Positions 52,245 through 62,632 of a stretch of DNA of 64,000 nucleotides are shown in pieces. Source of the DNA: an uncultured Treponema sp. Its GTDB lineage: Bacteria; Spirochaetota; Spirochaetia; Treponematales; Treponemataceae. The position numbers and the translations under genes were made by a program. The stretch is from contig CAMVHR010000005.1 in assembly GCA_947167345.1 (NCBI GenBank), positions 29,702-93,701 of the forward strand, given 5' to 3'. The first letter of the stretch is position 1; every line of letters starts with the position of its first letter. The notes beneath the pieces were generated by a model that saw only the letters and a program-made list of their open reading frames with translations, was not told where the DNA came from and made no database searches.

Positions 52245-55200
52245 TTATATCGGCAGTTTTAATAATTTTCCAGTTATTTCTTTTGGGACAAGAGATTTTG
52301 CACAAATTACAACTTCGTTATCTGTCTTTTTTATTTTTTTTGCAAAACGACTTGCAGATTCATGTAAATCACTCGGTGTAATAGAAAGCAAATACTTTAT
52401 CCGTTTTAAAGTATTTCTTTTTTTTATTCCGCTTAATTCCCTGAAAAATCCTGTCATTCCCCGATTTTCAGGTGTAATGGGATTGATTTCATCAGAATAA
52501 GACCCCGTAATAGACTTTTCAACTTCTTCTACAGAAAAAACTTTTTTAAAAGACTGCTCTATAATCTGATCCATTACAACAAGAGATTCAAAAGGTTTAG
52601 GATCCCTATATGTAATGAATCGCGTTATGCCAGCAAGACTGTTTGTAGAAAGAAAAGCTCCGTAAGCACCACCTTCCGTACGGATTTTTTTCCATAAGTC
52701 TGTAGTTGAAAGACAATGAGAATATACAGAATCAGAAACGGAATCTTTCGTAGCATACGGACTACTAGGAAAAAACTTTACTGCATACCCAACAGTACCC
52801 GGAATGACAAAATATTCTTTCCGGCAGTCTTTTTCCTTTACAACTGAGGAATTATATTTATTATCATAAACAAGTTTATTGCACAATGAATAGAATACTT
52901 TGTCTGACTGTTTTTTCTTAGGACGAAGACAAGTCAAATTCGTTTGCTTTACAAAAGAATTCAGACATTTTTTTGTCGCTGAAATACCAGAAGCAGTTCC
53001 TGTTACATGCATAACAGCACCTGAACTGCGAATCTTCTTAAAAAGACTATTAAGTTTTTTAGAAAGATCAGAAAGGCTCTGTTTTGACAATTCAGTTGCA
53101 AAAAAAACCGATGAAATTCCATCCCATAATTCCTGTACAGCTTTATTTCTATTTACTGTTCGTTGAACCCTACTTGCTGCATAGGTATGGGCATTTGCAA
53201 CAGCAGAATACTTTATTTCATTCAGATAACAGGAAAGCAAATCCTTCAAACGTTTGGTATCTGAAAAATCAGTTTTCATGATGCAGTCAGTTAACAAAGC
53301 AAAGCATTCCGACACCTTTTCTTCCAAGGATTCAAAGCGCAATACAATCCAATCGCGACCTACAACTATATCATTTTTAACATCTTCTACACCAGCAGGA
53401 AGTATCGTAGAACGCAAAAAAGCTCTCATTCCTCCAGAAACACAGCCTATTTTTTTTATTGCAGCATCCCATGGAACACCATTCCAACCAATATCAGCAA
53501 CACAGCCTGCTAGAAAAGGAAGATAAGGATAATCAGAAACATCAAGAACATCGACTGGAAAAGCCAAATTAAAATAAACAATGCCATTTGTTGATTCTTT
53601 ACTTACATATAAAGGAACATCACAAACCTTTGTTCTAGAAATATTAATTTCCTCAACAGAAGCATTTAAATCCGAAATCTTTAATCGGGGAACAACATTT
53701 TCATCTTCCGGTTTATTCTGGAAATCATTCATGGATTTCAGGCTGGAAAAAACTTTATTGAGCCCAAGTTCCTTAAATTGAGTTTTTGCAATTTTTTCTT
53801 CTGCCAGTACTCGGCGTTTGCTCCATTCAGATGAAGGCTCAATGGAAATAAGCATCATTTTGTCATTTTTTATAAAATATTTTAAAATTGCTTTCTGCAA
53901 ATAATCAGGTTCAAGGGCAATAATATTTTTTAAGGCTTTAAAATCTTCGCGTGGCGACAAACATTCATAAGGCTTAAAACCATACAGCCAGCAGCAAAGA
54001 ACTTTTCGCAACAAAACCATAGAAAAAGGAGATCCGTCAGGACGTCTAATTTCCCTATTACTAATGTCAAATGCATTTTCCAGACGTTTCAAATCTTCTT
54101 TAGGAAAACCGTTCTTACAAACATCTTTCAAAGCTTGAATTATTGTTCGCTTAAATAGAGCTTCATCAGATTTTTTTACTCCATGCATTGCAAAGCACGC
54201 ATAAGGATACCGTGACGACAAACTTGTACCTGTCAACGGAGCAATATCCTGCCCAATTCCACTTTTTAACAAAACTCGTGAAACAACAGAACCATCGTCG
54301 CCCCACAGCAGGTAGTCCAAAAAAGTAAGCAACATATTAAAACAAGCCCTATCTTCTTTTTCAATTCCATCTGACAGTTTCCATGCAAGTGCAACTATAT
54401 TTACAGAACCTTCATTTTCTTCATCAGCCGGACCATAGGCGCGAATCTTTGACTTTAATGAAGTTGAAGAGTTTTTGTTTGAAGATTTGTACGGTTTAGA
54501 AAAAGATGCCTTTTTCCCATAATCTGTTACTTTCTGAATGATATTTGCATCAAGAAAGTCAAGATGTTCTTCAGTAGCAATGTTGCCATATAAAAACACC
54601 AGACAATTCGATGTACAGTAATATTTTTTATGAAATGCCTTTAATTCACGAAGTGTAAGGGAAGGAATGACAAGAGGGTCTCCACCAGAATCAAAACTGT
54701 AATTTGTACCAGAAAGAACGATACTATCTACGGCATCAGCAGCTACACGTTCAAATGAAGAATAGTTTCCTTTCATTTCGTTAAAAACGACACCTTGAAT
54801 GGATGGATTTCCGTCAGCATCAAGCTCTACTCGATGACATTCCTGCATAAATATTTCTTTTTCAAGCAAAGGAAAAAATACCGCATCTGCATATACAGAA
54901 AACAAATTAAAAAAATCAGGCTTTACTAAAGAACTTGCTGGGAATACAGTATGATCAGACGCGGTATAAGCATTAAGATAAGTGTTGACACTTTGATTTG
55001 TAAGGCGTAAAAAAGGATCTTTTACTGGATATTTTTTTGAACCACAAAGGACACTGTGTTCTAGCACATGAGCAACACCACTACTATCTTTGGAAGGTGT
55101 TCGAAACGCAAATGCAAAAAGATTTTCTGAATCTTCATTTAAAAGATGAAAAACTTCCAATCCGCTTTTTTCATGACGCAGCCATATTCCTGTAGAATCA

Positions 55201-55265
55201 TAATCAGCTACATTAATTATATCGAGAACTTTAAAACCTTTATATACATCGTTTTTTTTCATCAT
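52245..55265 (-). CDS. M16C-family zinc peptidase (PreP/Cym1-like)
   Basis: 1006 aa. The inverted zinc motif H-x-x-E-H is at H66, E69 and H70 (AHVLEHSVLCGS), with FNEMKGNYSSF further on as the usual partner segment. The full double-clamshell length is present. Such enzymes degrade peptides, including cleaved presequences in organelles; in bacteria the role is peptide turnover. Cytoplasmic, with no signal peptide. It overlaps the FliG gene by 4 nt, and GGAG precedes the start. Confidence 0.93.
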   Translation of the reverse strand: MMKKNDVYKGFKVLDIINVADYDSTGIWLRHEKSGLEVFHLLNEDSENLFAFAFRTPSKDSSGVAHVLEHSVLCGSKKYPVKDPFLRLTNQSVNTYLNAYTASDHTVFPASSLVKPDFFNLFSVYADAVFFPLLEKEIFMQECHRVELDADGNPSIQGVVFNEMKGNYSSFERVAADAVDSIVLSGTNYSFDSGGDPLVIPSLTLRELKAFHKKYYCTSNCLVFLYGNIATEEHLDFLDANIIQKVTDYGKKASFSKPYKSSNKNSSTSLKSKIRAYGPADEENEGSVNIVALAWKLSDGIEKEDRACFNMLLTFLDYLLWGDDGSVVSRVLLKSGIGQDIAPLTGTSLSSRYPYACFAMHGVKKSDEALFKRTIIQALKDVCKNGFPKEDLKRLENAFDISNREIRRPDGSPFSMVLLRKVLCCWLYGFKPYECLSPREDFKALKNIIALEPDYLQKAILKYFIKNDKMMLISIEPSSEWSKRRVLAEEKIAKTQFKELGLNKVFSSLKSMNDFQNKPEDENVVPRLKISDLNASVEEINISRTKVCDVPLYVSKESTNGIVYFNLAFPVDVLDVSDYPYLPFLAGCVADIGWNGVPWDAAIKKIGCVSGGMRAFLRSTILPAGVEDVKNDIVVGRDWIVLRFESLEEKVSECFALLTDCIMKTDFSDTKRLKDLLSCYLNEIKYSAVANAHTYAASRVQRTVNRNKAVQELWDGISSVFFATELSKQSLSDLSKKLNSLFKKIRSSGAVMHVTGTASGISATKKCLNSFVKQTNLTCLRPKKKQSDKVFYSLCNKLVYDNKYNSSVVKEKDCRKEYFVIPGTVGYAVKFFPSSPYATKDSVSDSVYSHCLSTTDLWKKIRTEGGAYGAFLSTNSLAGITRFITYRDPKPFESLVVMDQIIEQSFKKVFSVEEVEKSITGSYSDEINPITPENRGMTGFFRELSGIKKRNTLKRIKYLLSITPSDLHESASRFAKKIKKTDNEVVICAKSLVPKEITGKLLKLPI

Positions 55266-56593
55266 ACGTAAATTTCTCCATCATCACGCCCTTTTACATG
55301 CAACTCTCCCATCTCCCATGCACGCCTTAAATCTGCAAAGAACTGCGAAGTTATTCTTTCACTCTCAGACTTGAGCACAAAGTCTGTCAACTGCTCTTCT
55401 TCAAGAATCGCCCTGCCCCTAGTCTTTGAGAGGTTTGAAAGAATCTTTTTACGGAAATCAGCCTTTTTTCCACGCATAAGGATAGCTATATCCTTATCTT
55501 CCATCTCATGGAGCTTGTTTTGAATGTATCTGTCATCAGATTCAATAAAGTCCTCTTCCGTAAAAAGTCTTTTACGAAGCTCTGCTCCAAGTTCCGGATC
55601 TTCACTACTCAAAGAAGCAATAATGCTGGATTCTGCTGCAGGATCCATTTTTTTTAGTATCTGTGCAAGCACGCCACGGCCATCAAGATTCTGCATGTTC
55701 TCTGTATTCTGCGAAAGCATTTTCTCATACAAACTCTTGCTTACGCTTTCCAGTATCATTGGTGCAACAGGTTTCATTTTTACAAGTCTCATAACAATAC
55801 TGCTCTTTGTCTTGCCGTCCAATGCATTCAGTACAGCCGCAGCTTTTTTTGGCTCAATCTGAGAAAGTACAAGAGCTTTCACAGAGTCACTCTCACCATT
55901 AAGAAGAACTTCTATTCTTCCTGCGTCTGCCTCTGAAAGGTAATCAAATGGTTTTCCAGATGGAAACTGTACGGATTTTTGAATGAGTTTCTCAGCTTTT
56001 TCACTGCCATAAGCCTTTGTAAGTATTGTACGTGCAGTATCTAGCCCACCAGATTCCCGTGCTTTATCAAGAAGAACCTGAAATTCTTCCAATATTACTT
56101 CAGCTTCTTCAGGCGGAACATTTTGTACTGCAGCTATTTCAGGAATTATCTTTTCAGTCTGTTCTTCAGACAAGTGAGGAATTATCTTTGCAGCTTCGTC
56201 AACACCAATAATGACTAGGAACTTTGCCACTCGGCGATAAATGCTTTCCTTTTCCCCCTTTTCTAGTGGCTGAGCTGGAACTTTTATAAGTCCACCTGAT
56301 GTAAGTGCAGAAGCAGCATTTTTTACATCAGCATTAGAAACTGTTGTTTTTTTTCCATACCATACTCCAGTACGGGCTGCAAGTTTGGCTTCTTCAAGAT
56401 TTTTCTGATCTTCTTTTTCTTTATCTAAAATCTCACCAATACGACTGTTTACTTTTTCAAATATAGGTTTATGTACAAGAGGAACATGTCCAGGTTCTGC
56501 AGTTTTTCTGATTTGTTTTGATAAACTTTTGTCATCTTCTTTTGAATCAGAAGCCTTTCTATAGGCATTCATGCGGTAATCATCCAAATTCAT
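55262..56593 (-). CDS. fliG: FliG-like flagellar motor switch protein with N-terminal extension
   Basis: 443 aa against about 335 for FliG. From about residue 105 the FliG order is seen: N-terminal helices (RRVAKFLVIIGVDEAAKIIP), the middle EIEVLL-like segment (DAGRIEVLLNGESDSVKALV), SEEDPELGAEL-like and KLHEMEDKDIAILMRGKK and a C-terminal charged helix (ISQFFADLRRAWEMGELHV). About 100 extra N-terminal residues are charged and probably disordered. Spirochaetes usually carry two FliG proteins, and the divergent one (FliG1) is standalone, as here. No other flagellar gene is adjacent. Confidence 0.8.
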   Translation of the reverse strand: MNLDDYRMNAYRKASDSKEDDKSLSKQIRKTAEPGHVPLVHKPIFEKVNSRIGEILDKEKEDQKNLEEAKLAARTGVWYGKKTTVSNADVKNAASALTSGGLIKVPAQPLEKGEKESIYRRVAKFLVIIGVDEAAKIIPHLSEEQTEKIIPEIAAVQNVPPEEAEVILEEFQVLLDKARESGGLDTARTILTKAYGSEKAEKLIQKSVQFPSGKPFDYLSEADAGRIEVLLNGESDSVKALVLSQIEPKKAAAVLNALDGKTKSSIVMRLVKMKPVAPMILESVSKSLYEKMLSQNTENMQNLDGRGVLAQILKKMDPAAESSIIASLSSEDPELGAELRKRLFTEEDFIESDDRYIQNKLHEMEDKDIAILMRGKKADFRKKILSNLSKTRGRAILEEEQLTDFVLKSESERITSQFFADLRRAWEMGELHVKGRDDGEIYV

Positions 56594-56599
56594 TCTGCT

Positions 56600-56628
56600 A
56601 TTCTATGTCAGATTACTAAGATTTACAA
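56600..56628 (-). promoter_or_regulatory. Promoter of the fliG-like gene, abutting the start codon
   Basis: Minus strand TTGTAA (56628-56623), 17-nt spacer, TAGAAT (56605-56600), then 6 nt to the ATG at 56593; no Shine-Dalgarno. Confidence 0.55.
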
Positions 56629-56644
56629 GAGTTTAAGAAAATAT

Positions 56645-56679
56645 AAAAAAGCTGCCAGCTATAAAAACCGACAGCTTTT
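56645..56679 (-). terminator. Terminator of the oad operon
   Basis: On the minus strand AAAAGCTGTC (56679-56670) pairs with GGCAGCTTTT (56656-56647), with one G-T wobble, then TTTTTT. Confidence 0.8.
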
Positions 56680-56709
56680 ATTAAAATGCTACAAGTACGA
56701 TATTAGAAA

Positions 56710-58149
56710 TTACAGACCGTAAGTTGCAATAAATACACCAGCTGCAATTGCAGTTCCGATGACGCCAGAAACATTAGGTCCCATTGCGTTCATGAGCAGG
56801 AAGTTAGAAGGATCGTACTCCAAACCAACTTTGTTTGAAACACGTGCTGCCATAGGAACTGCAGATACACCAGCAGAACCAATAAGAGGATTAATCTTCT
56901 TGTCCTTAGGCAGGAACAGGTTCATAATCTTTGCCATTAATACACCACCAGCAGTTGCAACACAGAAAGCAACAAGACCGAGAATGATGATTCCTACAGA
57001 ACGACCATTGATAATCTTCTCAGGAGTCATCTGACTACCTACTCCGAGAGAAAGCAAAATTGAAACGATGTTCATCAGTTCGTTTTCCATAGTCTTAGAA
57101 AGCCTTTCTACAACACCACACTGCTTTACAAAGTTACCAAATGCAAGCATACCAATAAGAGGAGCTGCGGTAGGCAATAAAAGAATTGTAAGGCAAAGAA
57201 GCAACATTGGGAACAGGACTTTTTCTGTTTTGCTTACAAAGCGGAGCTGCTCCATTTTAATCTCACGTTCTTTCTGGGAAGTAAGAGCCTTCATGATAGG
57301 AGGCTGAATCATAGGAACAAGAGCCATATAAGAATATGCGGCAACAGCAATTACAGCCATAAGCTCTGGAGCAAGCTTTGCAGAAACATAAATAGATGTA
57401 GGACCATCTGCACCACCAATAATCGCAATTGCGGCAGCCTGAAGAATATTGTAATCAAAAACACCTGGAACAAGGTTCATGAGAGAAACACCGAACAATG
57501 TAAAGAATACACCGAACTGAGCAGCACCACCCAAAAGAGCCATCTTAGGGTTTGCAATGAGAGGTCCAAAGTCAGTCATAGCTCCAATACCCATAAAGAT
57601 AAGCATTGGGAAGAACTCATTACCAACACCAGCTTTATAAATGATATTAAGCATTCCGTCAGGAGGATTTCCCATTCCTGCACCAGGAATGTTTACAAGA
57701 ATAGTACCGAATCCAATAGGAATAAGGAGCAAAGGCTCAAATCCTTTTGCAGCACCAAGATATACAATAAGGAAACCTACAGCCATCATGAGAAGATACT
57801 GCCATCCCGGAGCCGTTTCTGCAAAGTCATTGGAATTTGCAATGGCAGCTTCTTCTGCAGCCTTTTCTGCCTTCTCAGCAGCAAGCTCTTCTGCAGTAAC
57901 AGTATGAACCATCTTGTAAATACCAGTCGTATGCCAGATGTTCATGACAAAAGTATCAAGTGCAATGTCATGCTTTCCGTTCCAGTTTTCTGTTCCTGGA
58001 ATTACACGTTCAATTCCTGAAGCCTCGTGACTTGCAGAAGTTTCAGCAAACACATTTGGCCGTATCATGGATACGATGAATGCAATAATCATAATGCTGA
58101 ACATTATGAAAGCAATTTTTTTATTATTTGCAGTCTTTGTATTAGGCAT
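56710..58149 (-). CDS. oadB: Sodium-translocating oxaloacetate decarboxylase, beta subunit
   Basis: 479 aa from the ATG at 58149, with AAGGA before it; the open frame reaches into oadA but without sense. An N-terminal TM and a periplasmic Ala/Glu-rich insert (about 35-105) precede the conserved membrane core. [20 protein letters not shown] carries the sodium-site Asp and [19 protein letters not shown] and [18 protein letters not shown] the C-terminal signature. The subunit decarboxylates carboxybiotin and pumps Na+ outward. It follows oadA after 13 nt. Confidence 0.95.
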   Translation of the reverse strand: MPNTKTANNKKIAFIMFSIMIIAFIVSMIRPNVFAETSASHEASGIERVIPGTENWNGKHDIALDTFVMNIWHTTGIYKMVHTVTAEELAAEKAEKAAEEAAIANSNDFAETAPGWQYLLMMAVGFLIVYLGAAKGFEPLLLIPIGFGTILVNIPGAGMGNPPDGMLNIIYKAGVGNEFFPMLIFMGIGAMTDFGPLIANPKMALLGGAAQFGVFFTLFGVSLMNLVPGVFDYNILQAAAIAIIGGADGPTSIYVSAKLAPELMAVIAVAAYSYMALVPMIQPPIMKALTSQKEREIKMEQLRFVSKTEKVLFPMLLLCLTILLLPTAAPLIGMLAFGNFVKQCGVVERLSKTMENELMNIVSILLSLGVGSQMTPEKIINGRSVGIIILGLVAFCVATAGGVLMAKIMNLFLPKDKKINPLIGSAGVSAVPMAARVSNKVGLEYDPSNFLLMNAMGPNVSGVIGTAIAAGVFIATYGL

Positions 58150-58162
58150 CTTCAAATCCTTT

Positions 58163-60232
58163 TTACTGAATTTCAGCAACAGCCTGACCATTAGCAAGCT
58201 GTGAACCCACAGAAGCAAGGAAATGAACCTTTCCGTCTACAGGAGCCTTAATTTCAAGCTCCATCTTCATGGACTCAATAATTACTACGTTATCACCCTT
58301 CTTTACAGAAGCACCTTCAGAAACAGCTGTACGAAGGAAAACACCTGCTACAGGAGCATTTACCTTTGTACCACTACCGCTTGCAGCAGGAGCTGCAACC
58401 GGTGCTGGAGCTGCTTGAACTGGAGCCACGGGAGCAGCCTTTACCACACCTCCGATAGAAGCAAGAACCTGTCCGCTCTGAACCTGTGTTCCTGTTGGAA
58501 CTGAATATGTAATAGTTCCGTCTTCAGTAGCCTTTACCTCAAGCTCCATCTTCATGGACTCAAGAACGATTACAGTCTGCCCCTTTGAAACCTTTGTTCC
58601 GTTAGAAAAACACTGCTTTAACAGAGTTCCTGCTACAGGAGCCTTAACATCAACACCGCCTGTTGCAACAGGAGCAACTGCAGCATTGGCAGCGACTGCA
58701 CCAGCAGCACCGAATGTTACATTATATGCAGTACCATTTACATTTACACTCATTGTATCACCGGCAGGACCAGTTGTTACATTGTAAGAGCTTCCATTTA
58801 CTGTAACAGTGTAGCTTCCACCCTTTCCTGCATTTGAAGATGCAGCAGGAGCAGGTTTTGCTCCGAATGTAGAAGCAGCATCAACAGGTCCCTTTGCTCT
58901 TTCTGCAAAGAATTTTGGTGCTACGTTAGGGAACATTGCATAAGTAAGTGTATCTTCATCAGAACCATTACCTCCTGCTTTTTTTGCTTCCTCTACCATT
59001 TTATCCCATTCGTTAGGAATTTCATCAGCAGGACGACAAGTCATAACCTTGTCCATATTATTCTGCTCAAGAGCCTTCTTTACAAGGTCTGGATTTGCAT
59101 CTGTAGGAAGCTTTCCAAAACGACCTGTAATGAGATTGCGGAAGTCCTGAGTCATTGTCTTATAACGTCCCATAAGAACATTCATAACGGCCTGAGTACC
59201 AACAATCTGGCTTGTAGGAGTTACAAGAGGAACATAACCGGCATCCTTGTGAACCTTAGGAAGCTCTGCAAGAACCTCATCCATCTTGTCACCTGCATTC
59301 TGCTGTTTAAGCTGGCTTTCAAGGTTAGAAAGCATTCCGCCAGGTACCTGAGAAAGAAGGATGCGTGTATCAGCACCCAAGAATGCTGATTCAAGAGAAG
59401 CATAATGCTTGCGAACTTCACGGAAGTATGCAGCAATCTCAAGAAGAGCTTCTGTATCAAGCTGTGTATCAAGATCTGTGCCTTTAAGCATTTCTACAAT
59501 TGTTTCTGTAGGAGAATGTGAAGTACCCATAGACATAGAAGAAATTGCAGTATCAAGCCAATCAGCTCCAGCTTCAGCACCCTTCAAGAGAGTTGCAACA
59601 GAAAGACCTGTCGTTGCATGTGTATGAATTTCTACAGGTAAATCAACTTTTGCCTTGATAGCCTTTACAAGGTCATAAGCAGCATAAGGCTTAAGAAGAC
59701 CTGACATATCCTTGATACAGATAGAATCTGCACCAAAGTCAGCATAAGTCTTTGCAAGCTCTGCATATTTCTCAATAGTATGGAAAGGTGTTACGGCATA
59801 AGAAATTGCCATCTGAACATGCTTGCCAGACTTTTTAGCAGCCTTTGTAGCACATTCCATGTTGCGAGGATCATTACAAGCATCAAAAATGCGGAAACAG
59901 TCAATACCATTTTTTGCAGCTGTGTCTACAAACTTTTCAACAACATCATCTGCATAATGACGATAACCAAGAAGATTCTGTGCACGAAGGAGCATCATGA
60001 TCTTGCTGTTAGGAAGAGCAGCATGGAGCTTTCTAAGGCGCTCCCAAGGATCTTCATTAAGGAAGCGAATACAGCTATCATAAGTAGCTCCACCCCAACC
60101 TTCTATAAACTTATAGCCAATTTTATCAAGCATAGGACATGCAGGAAGCATGTCGGCAGTAGTCATGCGTGTTGCATGAAGTGACTGATGTGCATCACGG
60201 ATTACAAGTTCGGAAATACCAACTTTAGACAT
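58163..60232 (-). CDS. oadA: Oxaloacetate decarboxylase alpha subunit with two biotinyl domains
   Basis: 689 aa. The carboxyltransferase TIM barrel (1 to about 320; [48 protein letters not shown]) and conserved domain (about 330-450) are followed by two Ala/Pro/Gly linker regions and two biotin domains, each with ESMKMELE: lysines 561 and 656. One such domain is normal. A pair of beta-hairpin repeats ([12 protein letters not shown] and [12 protein letters not shown]) lies just before them. It moves CO2 from oxaloacetate to biotin. Cytoplasmic, bound to oadB/oadG. Confidence 0.95.
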   Translation of the reverse strand: MSKVGISELVIRDAHQSLHATRMTTADMLPACPMLDKIGYKFIEGWGGATYDSCIRFLNEDPWERLRKLHAALPNSKIMMLLRAQNLLGYRHYADDVVEKFVDTAAKNGIDCFRIFDACNDPRNMECATKAAKKSGKHVQMAISYAVTPFHTIEKYAELAKTYADFGADSICIKDMSGLLKPYAAYDLVKAIKAKVDLPVEIHTHATTGLSVATLLKGAEAGADWLDTAISSMSMGTSHSPTETIVEMLKGTDLDTQLDTEALLEIAAYFREVRKHYASLESAFLGADTRILLSQVPGGMLSNLESQLKQQNAGDKMDEVLAELPKVHKDAGYVPLVTPTSQIVGTQAVMNVLMGRYKTMTQDFRNLITGRFGKLPTDANPDLVKKALEQNNMDKVMTCRPADEIPNEWDKMVEEAKKAGGNGSDEDTLTYAMFPNVAPKFFAERAKGPVDAASTFGAKPAPAASSNAGKGGSYTVTVNGSSYNVTTGPAGDTMSVNVNGTAYNVTFGAAGAVAANAAVAPVATGGVDVKAPVAGTLLKQCFSNGTKVSKGQTVIVLESMKMELEVKATEDGTITYSVPTGTQVQSGQVLASIGGVVKAAPVAPVQAAPAPVAAPAASGSGTKVNAPVAGVFLRTAVSEGASVKKGDNVVIIESMKMELEIKAPVDGKVHFLASVGSQLANGQAVAEIQ

Positions 60233-60256
60233 AAAAAAACCTCTTATAATATAGAA

Positions 60257-60499
60257 TTAACTTAACTTTTCATGAACAGCAGCTGCTATGGCAGCTATTA
60301 CAGCACCGTTATCGGCACTCGTACTTGCAGCAGGGGCTGCAACCTCTTTCTGAACAGGCTCCTTATCAAGCTTAAGCGCATGCAATACAGCATGAAGCAA
60401 ATACATAGCGCCAATCATAATGATAAGGAAACTGAAAACAACACCCATTCCAAGCAAAGTCAGCAAAGCACTTTGACTAAGCATTTGTGCAATTGTCAT
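60257..60499 (-). CDS. oadG: Oxaloacetate decarboxylase gamma subunit
   Basis: 80 aa from the ATG at 60499, with GGAGG 5 nt upstream; the open frame extends 6 codons further without a start signal. One TM segment (about 12-34; LLTLLGMGVVFSFLIIMIGAMY) is followed by an Ala/Pro linker and a helical end, the OadG layout. It helps assemble the alpha-beta complex. First gene of oadG-oadA-oadB. Confidence 0.85.
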   Translation of the reverse strand: MTIAQMLSQSALLTLLGMGVVFSFLIIMIGAMYLLHAVLHALKLDKEPVQKEVAAPAASTSADNGAVIAAIAAAVHEKLS

Positions 60500-60564
60500 A
60501 TTTCCTCCATGACACATCGAATTTCTATTGAAATTTCAAAATCGAAAAATCTAGTATTATATCG

Positions 60565-60593
60565 ATTATAGTTAATTAAAAAAATCTATACAA
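60565..60593 (-). promoter_or_regulatory. Promoter of the oad operon
   Basis: Minus strand TTGTAT (60593-60588), 17-nt spacer, TATAAT (60570-60565). A second TATAAT lies 11 nt downstream (60559-60554). Confidence 0.45.
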
Positions 60594-60607
60594 GTGATAA
60601 TATTGAT

Positions 60608-61825
60608 TTAAATAGAGAAATTTTGGAACAGTGAATAAGCATCAATTCCATTTATAAAAGACCCCTTTGGGTATGCTTTCAAAAGATTAGCCCTTCCATC
60701 GACAAGATGATTGCTTGTTATACCATGCCTGATTGAAAGCTCAGCTTCAAGCAATGCAGAATAATGGTCTGCAAGCCTTACAATCTTACCGTCAACAGGA
60801 TTAAATTTATCTTCGTTATACTTTAAATTAATTTCATCCCAGCTCACGGCAACAGATCTGCCATTTAATACAATTCTGTTCTTAAACTCCTCATTTGTAA
60901 AATATAGAATTTCATCTCGGTAAAAGTCTTCCATCAAAGGAACAAGTTCTTTAGAAACAATCTCATCTTCTATTTTTTTTACAATGGATGGCAATCCTTC
61001 AGTTGCTTGCTTTACAGGAGAAATAATGTCTCGCGTTACAGCTTCTGGTAAATCATGAAACAACGCTGAAAAAAAATTATTGTAAAAGCGTTTAGGACAC
61101 ATTTTTACACCAGTCTCTCGCTGAAAAAGCAATGTTAATACAGCTACAAAAAAACAATGCCCAAGTACTGATGTTTTTGGAACACGAGGAGTCTGATTCC
61201 ATCGGGTCTGAAACCTAAGCTGTTCGATACGCATCAAAAAATCAAAAGGCTTTTGCTTTGTAATAAGCAACTGAAGTCCACGTAAATCAAGAAAAGGCTG
61301 CAAATCAGCATTCAGCTCCCGTCTAATCAAAGCCAGGCGTTCAGGCTCATTAACAGGACTTATCATATCAAGTTCTCTGAGTGTAGAATACTTGTGGGCA
61401 GCACGAAAGATTTTATTAGTTTCCTCTTGCCCTTCATCAAAAGGTATCGAACCGCTTCTTTTTCCTATGTATAGCGTAAATTTTGAAAATAAATCTTTAT
61501 CAGGAATCAGCTTTCTGTACTGTTCCAAAACCCATTCATTCAGCCGTATAAATTCATCTGGATATTCAGTCTTTATCAAACGCTGGACAGGACTCTTTAT
61601 ATCACAGAGAGAAATTTTTCTGAGAAGATCAAACAGGGAGGCATAAATCATCCATTCCCAGTCAATTTTTACACCGAAACTTTCTTCGTACTTTCCGATG
61701 ATGTACGCAACAACCATTTTTTCCGCATCCTTATCCATTTCAACAACATCAAAAGGACGAATCAAATCATTCCAGCGTACAATAGAAAAACCTTCGAAAA
61801 TTTTCAGTGCAAAGTCTTTGTTCAT
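60608..61825 (-). CDS. HD-domain phosphohydrolase
   Basis: 405 aa. An HD site is seen in the centre: His in VLGHCFFVAVLTLLF, the HD pair in FSALFHDLPEAVTRDIISPV, and an Asp in VRLADHYSALLEAEL, the pattern of YfbR-like and related nucleotidases. The N-terminal 170 residues are of unknown fold and also contain helical bundles like an HD-related region. It probably hydrolyses a nucleotide or cyclic nucleotide. It follows the unknown gene by 3 nt, without a clear Shine-Dalgarno, so it is coupled to that gene. Confidence 0.8.
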   Translation of the reverse strand: MNKDFALKIFEGFSIVRWNDLIRPFDVVEMDKDAEKMVVAYIIGKYEESFGVKIDWEWMIYASLFDLLRKISLCDIKSPVQRLIKTEYPDEFIRLNEWVLEQYRKLIPDKDLFSKFTLYIGKRSGSIPFDEGQEETNKIFRAAHKYSTLRELDMISPVNEPERLALIRRELNADLQPFLDLRGLQLLITKQKPFDFLMRIEQLRFQTRWNQTPRVPKTSVLGHCFFVAVLTLLFQRETGVKMCPKRFYNNFFSALFHDLPEAVTRDIISPVKQATEGLPSIVKKIEDEIVSKELVPLMEDFYRDEILYFTNEEFKNRIVLNGRSVAVSWDEINLKYNEDKFNPVDGKIVRLADHYSALLEAELSIRHGITSNHLVDGRANLLKAYPKGSFINGIDAYSLFQNFSI

Positions 61826-61828
61826 CTG

Positions 61829-62632
61829 TTATTTTTTAGAACCGGATTTTTTCATATCCGCATCCAGCTTATTTTTCCATACAAGAGCCTTTCTCTTTAT
61901 TTCTTCAGAAGCGTCTTTATCACCAAGAACCATTGCAACTCGTCTAGCAGCAATAAGAAGATTTATTCCAGTTTGCATGTCATCTATTCTACTGCCGGCA
62001 AGTTCGTATTTATCTCTGTATTCATCAGCACTTTTATCCAAAAGTTTGCGGATAAGCCTTATATACAAAATGGAGTTTTCATAATCAGGAGAATGAGGAT
62101 CGTAATAGTCTTTGCAAGCCTTTTTCATGTCAATCATATTTTTTGCTACAACAATAAAGCGACCTCTTATTTCAACAAAACTCATTTTCCACTTTGAATT
62201 GTCACCAAAAGCTTCAACAAGCATATCAATAGCAAGCCCCAATTTACGAACTAGATAAAAACGTTTCTCAATATTAATATCAGCAATAGTAGCAAGCTTA
62301 TCCTCTAAGTCAGAATATGAGCAGTCTACAGTATTAGAAACAACTTCTTCAAGATAAATAAGAGCTTTATATATCGTCTTACGGGCATCATTTAAAGAAT
62401 CATTATTTTTAAAATCCAAAATCTGTACAGAAATAGTGTTTATTGCCATATATAAAGTTGCAAGGTAAATCATCTGATCTGCCAGCATAAGTTTTCGATA
62501 AGCCACACCATCTGGATTCTTTTTAACCTCTGCGATCTCTTTTTTTTCTTTTTCCAGAACATCTTTTATAGCATCTTTTACAGGCTTTACTTTTACATTA
62601 AATTCTTCTCTTTTTTCTGAACTTGTTGCCAT
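61829..62632 (-). CDS. All-helical protein of unknown function
   Basis: 267 aa from the ATG at 62632, 6 nt after GGAGG and overlapping the recN stop (ATGTGATG); a GTG 3 nt earlier is also possible. The protein is alpha-helical and charged throughout, with a Lys-rich C-terminus and no signal or membrane segment. Its pattern (helices separated by short turns, DLEDKLATIADINIEKRFYL) does not match a family I know. Position between recN and the HD protein in a tightly coupled run hints at a conserved local unit. Confidence 0.7.
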   Translation of the reverse strand: MATSSEKREEFNVKVKPVKDAIKDVLEKEKKEIAEVKKNPDGVAYRKLMLADQMIYLATLYMAINTISVQILDFKNNDSLNDARKTIYKALIYLEEVVSNTVDCSYSDLEDKLATIADINIEKRFYLVRKLGLAIDMLVEAFGDNSKWKMSFVEIRGRFIVVAKNMIDMKKACKDYYDPHSPDYENSILYIRLIRKLLDKSADEYRDKYELAGSRIDDMQTGINLLIAARRVAMVLGDKDASEEIKRKALVWKNKLDADMKKSGSKK

